64,000 nt of DNA from NCBI GenBank assembly GCA_030620095.1, contig JAUTXW010000868.1:593501-657500 (forward strand), written 5' to 3'. Of the stretch, positions 52,498-64,000 are shown in pieces; the first letter of the stretch is position 1; each line of letters begins with the position of its first letter. The notes beneath the pieces are model-generated. The model made no database searches. It was given only the letters and a program-made list of their open reading frames with translations, and was not told the DNA's origin. A program made the position numbers and the translations under genes. The stretch comes from Kuschelorhynchus macadamiae. Taxonomy: Eukaryota > Arthropoda > Insecta > Coleoptera > Curculionidae.

Positions 52498-54987
52498 CAA
52501 AAAATATAGTGTTTATCTTATCAAATTTAGCAAGTAAAAACACGGAAGTGTGTACCCTTATGTACAATTTTTACAGGGACAACTAATTTGTTGCTCCTAG
52601 ACATAAAGAAATACTGCAGTCCTCTTTAAGGTAAATCTTTAGTATTAAGTATATTATTTTCGTTTTGGATTTAGTTTCACACTTGACTTGATTTTTTATC
52701 AGATTTACGTAGGGCGATTTTTTTTTAAATGGATAATTTATCAACGTCACTGTCAGCGTTTTAATTTAGACTAAACAGTGACTGATTATATGTGCCTATA
52801 ATGACAAATTAAATAATAAAATAACGCTCAGTTATTATGAAAAGCCAACAGGGTGAAACATCCTTAATTCGATTCAATATTTGCCATACAAGAAAAATGA
52901 CTTTAGAGTTGAAGTAATTGTAAATATTACGTTGGGCTAGTAAAATAGTACTCCAATGTTTCTGAGCTTTTAAATTCTCGATTCTCATTAATCTAGCCAA
53001 CTAACTGGATTTTTAGTCATACACACATACTTTAAGGTTGACCTTAAAAAACGCGTCGTCAACGCTAAAAAGGGCGTTGTGGTTCTTGACAAAAAGTTAA
53101 AATAAAATGTTTCTAAATATCGTAACAGAATATCGGAAAGTATGCAGTTTTTCAATAAACAAAAGGCCAAATGTTGAAACAGGCAAAAAATGAAATATGA
53201 GAAAATACTGACTTCTTAATAATATTAAAGGAAAACCACTTATTTTTAATTGGGCCTTTCAAATCTTCTTCGTCTGTTAATAAAACGTTGAAAAGGCGAA
53301 ACGGTTTAGAGTAACTCCGGTATCCGCTAGACTTAGGAAACTCGCTGACCGAGACAAGCATGCTAAACGCGCAGTGGTTTAAAGATGGTATGGAGAGTTC
53401 AGTGCACGATTGTACTAAATATGAGCCTGGACCCATTCCAATTGATTCTTATATCAAAATTTCATTCTTCAAAGGCAGACATCAGTAATCCTTTGTTATA
53501 GTTCGATTTGCAAGAAACGATCATCTTTTAAGTAAGTTTAAAAATATAAGTCAGGTGGAGCAATGTCCGGAGACCTTGCTGGTTATTCAACAACTCATCG
53601 AAGTCCAATGCAGCACCCAGGATATGCATTATGAAGTATGTATATTGTAGTCTTCCATTGCAGGTGTAATGTAACAGTTTGTCCCAAAAGCTACAATTAT
53701 AGGGGTTGGGGAATAGTTTTAGTAAATAAAATGGACAAATTGCTTTATTTGCCATGATTCAAGTCCTTTTGTTAAGTTTGTGAAGATGCAATCTATGAAC
53801 TTGAAATTAGTGTAAATTTTGTTCAGTAGGGAAAGTTATTTTTTGTGAATGTCCCATTCAGTTAAAAGTCTCTTTATCAGTAAAATATGTACTATGCAAT
53901 TGAGTTTTTATATAGTCGATTAACTTATTTTAAAAGATATTTACTGTTTTACTATTTCAGCTACAATCGTGATTTAAAAATAAAATGTAGGAAGTTTTTA
54001 CGAGTGTGATCAAGTGACTTACACGATTAAATATTAGCGTAAATATTTTTAAGTGGACACCCTGTATATTTTGTCTTTTAAATGGATTTCTTCTTGTTGA
54101 TCATAAATATCTTAGGTTTGCTAACTTTATTGACAAAACCGTGCCATAAGATCAACATAGTGACTATATTATATGTATTAGGTTGTCCACATTGCCACTT
54201 TTGACAGAGGTTTGGTCAATTTTCTCGGTTGTCCTTAAACAAAAGAGTGTCTCAGTTACATATTTGTCAGTCTGGTCAACTTCAACGTATAAATCCTATA
54301 AAAAAATTGCAACAGGCGGAAAAGGTGTAAGAAAGTTGGTTCTCACGCTTTATTGACGCTCACGTTCGATGGCGCTCACTCTTTGACTATCGGCGTCTTT
54401 TATTTTCCCAAAGTTTCGCTAACTTTTTAATACAACCCCTTCTACCGTTTTTACTGCGATATTAGAAGAAAACATAGCAAGGTATTGTTATGGGTTCGTG
54501 TTAGTTTTAGTTTAGTTACTTGATTTACACAAGCCGTAAAACGCAGTTTGTTTGCTTTTTATAAATCATATAAACAAGAACTAAAACAACTAGGTTTACC
54601 TAGAATATTAGTTTTTCTACGATTTTATTTATTTCTGAAGGTGGTAAATATTAAGACATAGGTGGGTTTAGGTAGTAAGTTAGGTAAGGAATAAAGATTT
54701 GTCAGGGAGCTAAGTAGTATGTACAGGGTAAGTCAACAACGCTGCTTTGTTTATTCTTTATGAATTAAATTTGGGAACAAAACATGATGTAAAGATATTT
54801 CCGCGTAAATAGGTGGATCAAAAAAGTAGTGCAGCAAAATGTATTATTTTTTAAATGGAGCTCGCTGTATATTAATTTTTGAATTTTGCTTATAATTTTA
54901 AAATTTTGTCTTAAAGGCTAAGTGTACAGGGATATTGAATATATTTTGACTCCCATTTAACTTTTTTGCTTAATGAGGTAGAGATTA

Positions 54988-55170
54988 TAAGAGGCATCTT
55001 CAGGGATCTTCACTCCACGAGATCTGAGCTTCAGTGTTCAGATCTCGTGGAGTAAAGATCCCTGAAGATGACTCGTGTAATCGAAGGCGAAACGTCAGAT
55101 AGTAATTCCTATTTGATACGGTCTAATCCCAAGAACCACGATTTGTTAATTGGCCAAAGCCGTAAAAGCT
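54988..55170. mobile_element. Head-to-head scraps of Penelope pseudo-LTR
   Basis: 54990-55028 is the minus-strand version of AGATCTCGTGGAGTGAAGAT. From 55031 the plus-strand version runs through AGATCTCGTGGAGTAAAGAT, CTGAAGATGACTCGTG, GAAGGCGAAACGTC and GGTCTAATCCCAAGAACC. The pair forms a palindrome of about 80 bp. Confidence 0.8.
55044..55120 (+). ncRNA. Hammerhead-like motif, core retained but stem I weakened
   Basis: CTGAAGA (55062-55068), CGAAGGCGAAAC and GTC (55094-55096) are intact. After the predicted cleavage site it reads AGAT instead of GGAT, which mispairs with ATCC in stem I, and the first stem II pair is changed. Confidence 0.55.
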
Positions 55171-55849
55171 TCTGTTCTATGCGTCACGTACTTTTTTTCT
55201 ATTTTATGAGTAAAAAATTCCTTATAATCAATTGCTATTTTAATTAATTAAGTTTTATTTGATTAAGTAATCTGCTCCTGTTAATTTAATTACTGTTATG
55301 TTATTTTCAATAGCTACTTTAATTACAGCAAATAGGAATAAACAGAGAAATTGAAGAACTAACCAAATATAAAGATCAAATATTACTAGAATTTGGTATC
55401 GGATACGCTTAAGAAAATTTGAAGTTTTTGTTTGGAGTGTTTATAAGTTAAAGCAAAAATATGCACAAGTGCCATTTCAAAAATTTATATCTTGCAGTTA
55501 AAGTTTTTTAGATTTAAAAAAATTTTATATTTTAAATAGACCTTACTTCAAATGTTATTAGAAACACTTTCGATATGCTTCATTTCTTTTTGTTACCATA
55601 TGTAAACTTTCTTCTCAAAAAAACCCCTGTAATTACCAAGAAAGTGATGATTGATATTGTATGCTAATTTTTTTTGAAGGAAACAAATCTTTTAAAGGGG
55701 AATATAATTAAATGTTAATACTCCAGGTGGTTATAATAGTTTAATAGTTAGACTTAAGGGTGACGAAAAACATATAAAAAATTTTAACACTTCTGATGAT
55801 AGCGCCACCCCTTGAATACGTAAATTATATACAAGTTGATTTTTGTTCA

Positions 55850-56200
55850 ATAATTCGTTTTTCTTTTCATATATTTTATTCAATACATAAATATGGTGGT
55901 ATATGAAATAAAGGCTCATAAAATTTTGTACAAAAAATGTTCTATTCACTTTTTACGTAACACCAGCATTATCGCTATAGCAGCCACGTTCAGCTGACTG
56001 ATGCGTGTTTTTAATTACCAATTAATTACAGTTTGTATTCACTGGTATATTGCTAGGTGTGCTATGTACAGGTTAATTTGTGCTGGTGTTACGTAAAAAG
56101 TGTACAAAACCTTTTTTGTGGAAAATTTTATAAGCTTTCATTTTGTAATTTATTTATGGTATGATAAAGAGAAAATTAGTTATCGCACAAAAACCACCAC
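55850..56200. mobile_element. Fold-back MITE with CACTTTTTACGTAACACCAGCA inner repeats
   Basis: CACTTTTTACGTAACACCAG (55947 on) is matched by CTGGTGTTACGTAAAAAGTG ending at 56102. Outer flanks also pair imperfectly: TTTGTACAAAAAATG at 55926 with a TTTTTTGTGGAAAATTTTAT stretch at 56111, and an ATAAATATGGTGG block with ATTTATGGTATG. The fold-back is therefore about 350 bp or more. Confidence 0.65.
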
Positions 56201-57239
56201 AAAAAGTTCTTGTACCTAAATTGCATATTTAGGAGAACGTGATTTCATCGGGGTGGGAGAACTTAATATGATTTTGTAGCTCATAAAATCTAGCCTTTAA
56301 AAAAAATAAATAGTGTTTAGTTTTTTTTTTTTCATTTTTCACACGATTTTTTGACACCGCCTGGAGTCTAATATAGTATTTAGTTTTCTCATATGCTTTG
56401 CACTCTTTTTACGAACTATAAATTTCTAATAAGTACCTGATAACGTGTTTAATATAGTCATACTACCTATGTTAAACCCAGAAAACAAAGTATCTTTATC
56501 TATCTTAAAAATAAATTTATAGGAACTTACTTGATACATTTTTTCAGTAACTATTTCAGCCCTGTATGTATTATTGTCTGTATTCATTGGGTAATTAATA
56601 AAAATTCTAATAAAACTAAACGAATGATGTTCCCGGTAAAGGAAATTTACTGATTTTTACAGTTTAAATACCATGTATAAAGTTATTGTCAAAAAAACTG
56701 TATACATACAGAAACTGTTACTTCTGAGTTGTATAGGTTACTTCGAACTCAATGACTGAAATCGAAAATAGTAAAAAGTATCCACAAAAATCCATCTGGT
56801 CGGAATTGTTTCGAAGTCGAAGTAAAATTGTATTGAGCTACTTAATTTTTAAGTGTCATTAATATCGATAATAAACGAAAGTTGCCATATTTTAGTTTAG
56901 TTTCAATATAATAGGTGGTTCCAGAGAAAGATTTGCCGCTTGTAAAAAAAATTAAATTATTGCGCTCCATTTCGTTACTTATCAATATTTGCGTTCCTGA
57001 CGCTATCCTACTTAGTTTTTTTTTATCTATGAGCAGACCAGTGAAGACAGGGAAAGTTTATTAATGTGGGAATTAAAGATTACATATTAGAAGAGGGAAA
57101 GGCACTTAATTGTTGGTAACACATTCTATAATCGGAGGGAATAAAGGAGCGAACAAAGTGAGAGGTCCTTGGTCTTTACAGTTGGACAGTGAAGGGATGC
57201 ATGTGGGTCAATGCTCCGGTCTCTCTGGTAGGAATGACT

Positions 57240-57500
57240 AAGGAGGAGGACATAATGGATGATAATTCATCACAACAGAATCCGTGGTAATATTTGTAAA
57301 AAGAGACAGGTCGTCCAAATTCGACGGTGCTTCAGTAATGCAAGCTTCCTTGTGATGTTTGGATCATCAAATCATGCGAATAGCTATGCTTTGGATCGAG
57401 CCAAGGATGGATATTATGGATTGAAGGAGAGGTTGCTCCCCATATGTGCGAACAGTACTCAAGGCTGGGTCTGATTTTCGAAGTGTAGTTTATAGTAGGC
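57240..57500 (-). pseudogene. LINE reverse transcriptase C-terminal fragment
   Basis: Minus-strand frames resemble the RT tail: CSYVWGATLPSIHNIHPWLD, then LLKHRRIWTTCLFLQILPR, decayed from HRR-V-SLSLFYRYYHG-CS-EL. Frame changes occur within 250 bp. Confidence 0.55.
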
Positions 57501-57691
57501 AGAAGAAAAGTATTTTCGAACTCTGAAAAGAAAACCTATTTCTTCGCAGCTGTTGTGGCAACTGAGGTGATGTGACGAATGAATCGATATCAAAACCAGC
57601 AGTCTTGAGCAGCCAAATGCCAACCATTCGAAAAAAAGGCAAAATTAAGCATAAATACCGCAAACTAAATTAGTGAAAGTGTAAAACTATT

Positions 57692-59260
57692 TGACAAAAA
57701 AATATCAGGCGTATTTAGGGGGTGGGTACAGGGGGTCTGCACCACACCCGAGAGCTCTTGATAGATGAAAAGAAGGTATAAGTAACACGGAGATACATGT
57801 TTCACTGTTCTGGGAGTTTGTATCCCACCGGGGATCTTTTATTATATTAAAGAAAAGTATAAAGCGGTGCTATATAAAAGTGAAGATTTTTTTTTAGTCA
57901 ACACCAAAAATTATTACTTCGCACCCGCAGCCGCCTTTAGAACAAAATCCTAAAATCGCCACTGAAAAATACATTGGAATGGTAATATCCGAATACGACT
58001 ATAGCGTTCCTGTTGGTAAAAACCCTATTTCCAGCACTGGATGAGAGTCCACCCGCAGACCATTCAACAGTTAAAATCAATTATTTCTTTTTTCCGGCTT
58101 ATAAATCATATTGCATATCTAAAAGCGTCACCGTAACGAACTTTAATTATTATTGGTGTTATTTCAAGATAAAACTTGTTTAACGCATTCCCTTGTTTGT
58201 AAAATAATAAAAAGATAATGAAACTAATTAATTTCTTTGTAATTATAGTGACTCAGATATCGTAATTTGTTTGATTGGGGAACATATGTGTATTGCAAGC
58301 ATTTTCATTGAAATGTGAATAAAGACTTGTAGTTTATCGGTGTCAATCTAGAAAAGGATGACGATTAAATATTTTTGAAAACAATTTCACCTTTTCGACG
58401 ACTTTGTTATATTTTTATACAGGCATAGTTTTATTAATCCCTAGATGCACAAAATATATTTCTAACATTGGTGTAATTCTGAAATAGAAATATAATTTTG
58501 TTGATGATTTTTCTCAAATTTATTTTGAGTATTATGTAAGACCAGATATACGCGGCAAGAGGATAATGGGTGTAATTCCTTCACTAATTAAGCAATCTTG
58601 GTTCTTGGGATTAGACCGTGTCAAATTGGAATTACTATCCGACGTGTCGCCTTCGATTGCACGAGGCATCTTCAGGGATCTTTACTCCACGAGATCTACT
58701 AATGATTGATTGGTGAAAAGTAGTTAACGAAATACCATTATTATTGTAATTGAATTGGTAAGACATACTTTGTTGATTGCTAGGCTTTTGGGAACGAGTC
58801 TACTGCATTTCAATTTTATTATATTTATTTGGTATCAGAGGCGTACTGTAGTAGAAGAGCTAAAGGCCTAAAATCCTCTACCCGTTGATTTTGAAAACAT
58901 CACTTCATCGCACGTCACTTTTTATGTTTTATACAATTAGTCATCCGCTGACAGTAGACGCGAAAGGAATAGGTAGAAAACTGTAGATAATATCCGACTA
59001 CATATTTTGGAAAGAAAAGAAATTTAGCAAAAATGAGTAGAACAGAAATCGTATTTTAAAATAACATATTAAAACAGATCGTTAGTTCAGATTGTGCTTT
59101 TATGTCTTGCATTATCACTAGAAATGGCCTAGACAGTTTCCTAATATAAGCTCTTCAGTATTTCAAATGAACTTATATCTTGACACGATCTTGATTTGAT
59201 TAAACAATACTCGAAAAAAAAAAGACCGAATTGATATACGTAACAAACAGGTTTTGTATA
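57692..59260. repeat. Left arm of a giant inverted repeat
   Basis: This arm is the reverse complement of 62892-64000, apart from about 390 bp extra here (57776-58165) and about 90 bp extra around 58565-58650. The arm includes AAAAAAATATCAGGCGTATT, TGATTTTTCTCAAATTTATT, a Penelope pseudo-LTR fragment, and AAACAGGTTTTGTATA next to a TA tract. No reading frame spans it. Confidence 0.9.
58571..58700 (-). mobile_element. Penelope pseudo-LTR fragment in left arm
   Basis: The minus strand reads AGATCTCGTGGAGTAAAGAT, CTGAAGATGCCTCGTGCAAT, GAAGGCGACACGTCGGATAG and GGTCTAATCCCAAGAACC. The hammerhead core reads GACAC instead of GAAAC, so it should be inactive, unlike its partner at 63464-63527. Confidence 0.85.
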
Positions 59261-59266
59261 GTAAAC

Positions 59267-59268
<2 letters not shown>

Positions 59269-59311
<43 letters not shown>
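59269..59311. repeat. (TA)n microsatellite at inner edge of left arm
   Basis: TA alternation directly follows the arm, as the tract at 62704-62894 does on the other side. Confidence 0.95.
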
Positions 59312-59312
<1 letters not shown>

Positions 59313-59317
<5 letters not shown>

Positions 59318-59510
59318 TTTACTCCTTCACGGATGGAAAAATACAATGTGTTTTCATTCCGGGTGTACATCCGTTCACTACTGTCTTTCTGAAAATCACA
59401 TTTGGCATTTTCGAAGCTTTCTTTCTCGCGTCCAAATAGAGACTTCGAATAGAGACTTTCAGAACGACACTAGTGAAGGGATGTACACCTAGAATGAAAA
59501 CACACACACA
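59313..59510. mobile_element. Penelope family 2 pseudo-LTR scraps, inverted pair
   Basis: 59313-59440 matches 62221-62385 in the same orientation: TACTCCTTCACGGATGGAAA, CATTCCGGGTGTACATCCGT, CATTTTCGAAGCTTTCTTTC. 59441-59510 is the opposite orientation: CAGAACGACACTAGTGAAGG, GATGTACACC. Confidence 0.7.
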
Positions 59511-59715
<205 letters not shown>

Positions 59716-59719
59716 ATTT

Positions 59720-59905
59720 TGTTGTTAGTTCTTCGGATATGTCCTCGATTTTGAAAATTCCTATTTAATAGTCATGTATTACTAATTTATTTTGACGTTT
59801 CGGCCGTATTTTTCAAAAATGGTTAGTCGGAAATATAGGACATAACAACACATTTACATACACAAAAAGGTAAAAGACGTTCAACACATTATTATTGCAC
59901 TTATT
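59720..59905. repeat. Fold-back element arm, solo copy
   Basis: Matches 61565-61770 (direct) and 61965-62150 (inverted): TTGTTGTTAGTTCTTCGGAT, TTTTGACGTTTCGGCCGTAT and AAAGGTAAAAGACGTTCAAC. Confidence 0.8.
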
Positions 59906-59929
59906 ATTTTGTTGTATGTGTATGTATTT

Positions 59930-60510
59930 GGGTCGATTTTATTGATTTTTTTGGCCAAATGCAGGTATGATATTCTAGTTTTTAAAACTTCGCCCGTCTT
60001 CGATTTGCTAGGGAACATCGTCATTAGACGGAGAATAAATGGAAACATGTTGAATGAGAAAAAGTATGCCGAAAACACTTTTAGTGCCATGGTGTGGGGT
60101 GGCATTTCAACAGAGACACGCATCCAGTTATACTTAATTCGAAGGGTACTTTTAATGCCGAAAGATACGTACACGAGATTTTGGAAGAGTATGTTGTCAG
60201 TCACAGAGGCTTGACAAGAGAACACTTTATCTTCATGCATGATGCATAGACGACGAGAATATGGAGCCGATGGAATGGCCGGCTTACAGCCCGGACCTTA
60301 ATCCGATTGAGCATCTCTGGGATAGACTAGGTAGATTACGTGCTTTGGTACTTGCCCCAATTACACTAGAGAAAAAAGGGCGCTCTCCGAGCAATGGCTA
60401 GCTACTCCTCGAGATGATATAAGTCGGTTGGTAGCAAGTATGCCAAGAAGAATGGAGGCGGTTATGCAAGTTCGCGTTGGAAACACATGATATTAATAAT
60501 TAATACATTT
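59930..60510 (+). pseudogene. Tc1-like transposase fragment, internally deleted (plus copy)
   Basis: Frames give NTFSAMVWGGISTETRIQL and, after a frame change, MEWPAYSPDLNPIEHLWDRL and RALVLAPITLE, the C-terminal Tc1 signature with the final catalytic Glu region. About 40 codons between MHDA and EWPAYSPD are missing, removing the second catalytic Asp environment. The N-terminal DNA-binding part is absent. Confidence 0.88.
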
Positions 60511-60560
60511 TCACTTTTTTTATGTTTAAATTTTAATTGTTAATGCATTTCAATATTTTG

Positions 60561-60821
<261 letters not shown>

Positions 60822-61462
60822 GAAATATTGAAATGCATTAATAATTAAAATTTAAACTTAAAAAAAGTTAAAATGTATTAATCGTTAATATCGTGTGTTT
60901 CCAACGCGAACTTCTATAACCGCCTCCATTCTTCTTGGCATACTTGCTACCAACCGACTTATATCATCTTGAGGAGTAGCTAGCCATTGCTCGGAAAGCG
61001 CCCTTCCTAATTTCTCTAGTGTAATTGGTGCAAGTACCAAAGCACGTATTCTACCTAGTCTATCCCAGAGATGCTCAATCGGATTAAGGTCCGGGCTGTA
61101 AGCCAGCCATTCCAACCGCTCCATATTCTCGTCGTCTATGCATCATGCATAAGATATAGTGTTCTCTTATCAATCCTCTGTGAGTGACAACATACTCTTC
61201 CAAAATCTCGTGTACGTATCTTTCGGCATTAAAAGTACCCTTCGAAAAGTATAACTGGGTGCGTGTCTCTGCTGAAATGCCACCCCACACCATGACACTA
61301 AAAGTGTTTTCGGCATACCTTTCTCTCGTTCAACATGTTTCCATTTATTCTCTGTCTAATAACGATGTTCCCTAGCAAATCGATGACGGGCGAAGCTTTA
61401 AAAACTAGAATATCATACTTGCATTTTGCCAAAAAATCAATAAAATCGGCCCAAATACAAAA
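60822..61462 (-). pseudogene. Tc1-like transposase fragment, internally deleted (minus copy)
   Basis: This is the reverse complement of 59930-60560, with the same internal deletion. It encodes MVWGGISAETRTQLYFSKGT, then in another frame MERLEWLAYSPDLNPIEHLW, ALVLAPITLEKLGRALSEQW and MPRRMEAVIEVRVGN. The C-terminal frame is open for 79 codons, longer than in the plus copy, which has an extra frameshift in that region. Confidence 0.88.
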
Positions 61463-61561
61463 AGGTTCTTGACCATTAAATTTTGTTATTATTTTTAATG
61501 CCCGATTTTACTGCCTTACTACTTAATGAAGTTTAAAAAATTGTTTCTTGGACTTTCTTAA

Positions 61562-62155
61562 TATATTGTTTGTTGTTAGTTCTTGGGATATGGTCTTCAA
61601 TATTGAAAATTACTATTTAATACTCATGTATTACTAATTTATCTTGACGTTGTAGCCGGGACTTCGGGCCTTTTTAAAAAATGCTTAGTCGAAAATATGA
61701 GACATAACACATTTACACACATGAAAAGGTAAAAGACGTTTAACACATTATTACTACACTTATTATTTTAATACACATAGAGCGAACTTCTAGTAAAAAC
61801 GACGATTGTGGGGCGTTTACATTTGAATAAGAAGTACAATAATTGAACAGTGGGTCATCTACATTTAAATAATAATTGTTCAATTATTGTAATTATTATT
61901 CAAATGTAAACCCACAATCGTCGTCTTTGACTAGAAGTTCGTTCTATGTTTTTTAAAATAATAAGTGCAATAATACTGTGTTGAACTTCTTTTACCTTTT
62001 TGTGTATGTAAATGCGTTGTTATGTCCTATATTTCCGACTAACCATTTTTGAAAAATACGGCCGAAACGTCAAAATAAATTGGTAATACATGACTATTAA
62101 ATAGGAATTTTCAAAATCGAGGACCATATCCCAAGAACTAACAACAAAATATATA
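61562..62155. mobile_element. About 590-bp fold-back element
   Basis: Arms 61565-61775 and 61965-62150 are inverted (TTTGTTGTTAGTTCTTGGGA versus TCCCAAGAACTAACAACAAA). The centre 61790-61945 is itself palindromic: GAACTTCTAGT and ACTAGAAGTTC, ACGACGATTGTGGG and CCCACAATCGTCGT, TACATTTGAATAA and TTATTCAAATGTA. No coding capacity. Confidence 0.85.
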
Positions 62156-62214
62156 TATAGATACATAGATACATATATATATATATATATATATACATAT
62201 ATATACATATACAT

Positions 62215-64000
<1,786 letters not shown>

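Larger units (their letters stand above)
50880..55720. other. Long stretch without recognisable genes
   Basis: AT-rich, probably intronic. Short open frames at 51478-51720, 53152-53436 and 53528-53755 match no family I know. It includes the hairpin at 52461-52497 and the Penelope scrap at 54988-55170, listed separately. Confidence 0.45.

Overview
The window looks like a transposon-rich, AT-rich arthropod (insect) chromosome. The evidence is spliced host exons with GT/AG borders separated by kilobase introns, insect-type Penelope, LINE, hAT and Tc1/mariner remnants, and long (TA)n microsatellites. A beetle is plausible, but nothing in the sequence fixes the species. Host coding sequence is under 2 kb; almost everything else is repeat-derived or unrecognised non-coding DNA.

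Two host genes are supported. (1) An FGGY-family carbohydrate kinase (FGGY / D-ribulokinase type) lies on the minus strand. It has nine coding exons between 29223 (start codon) and 4604, all phase-compatible, giving 488 codons. The last roughly 60 residues were not found and probably lie left of the window. Its introns hold many of the mobile elements. (2) The first coding exon of a cationic amino acid transporter (SLC7A/CAT type) lies on the plus strand at 39729-39980. No later exon was recognised up to 64000.

Layout: 1-4600, a decayed hAT/ZMYM-like transposase and a fold-back MITE. 4604-29223, the FGGY gene. Its introns contain fragments of a GGCGGC-rich dispersed repeat family, a Tc1/mariner element with an inverted copy of its own first third, head-to-head Penelope-like elements, and fold-back MITEs. 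29224-39728, a LINE remnant (endonuclease and RT), a Penelope 3' end with GIY-YIG and pseudo-LTR, two long TA tracts, and a possible untranslated first exon. 39729-57500, the transporter exon followed by LINE fragments, a hAT remnant, MITEs and a perfect 17-bp hairpin. 57690-64000, a very large inverted repeat with more than 1 kb in each arm. Its centre holds an inverted pair of Tc1 transposase fragments around a TA tract, plus pieces of a second Penelope family.

The most interesting signal is a set of at least eight degenerate copies of a hammerhead-ribozyme-like motif inside Penelope pseudo-LTRs. One copy, at 63464-63527, still has all core residues in place. A second theme is that Penelope and Tc1 copies here repeatedly occur as inverted dimers, often with TA microsatellites at the junctions.
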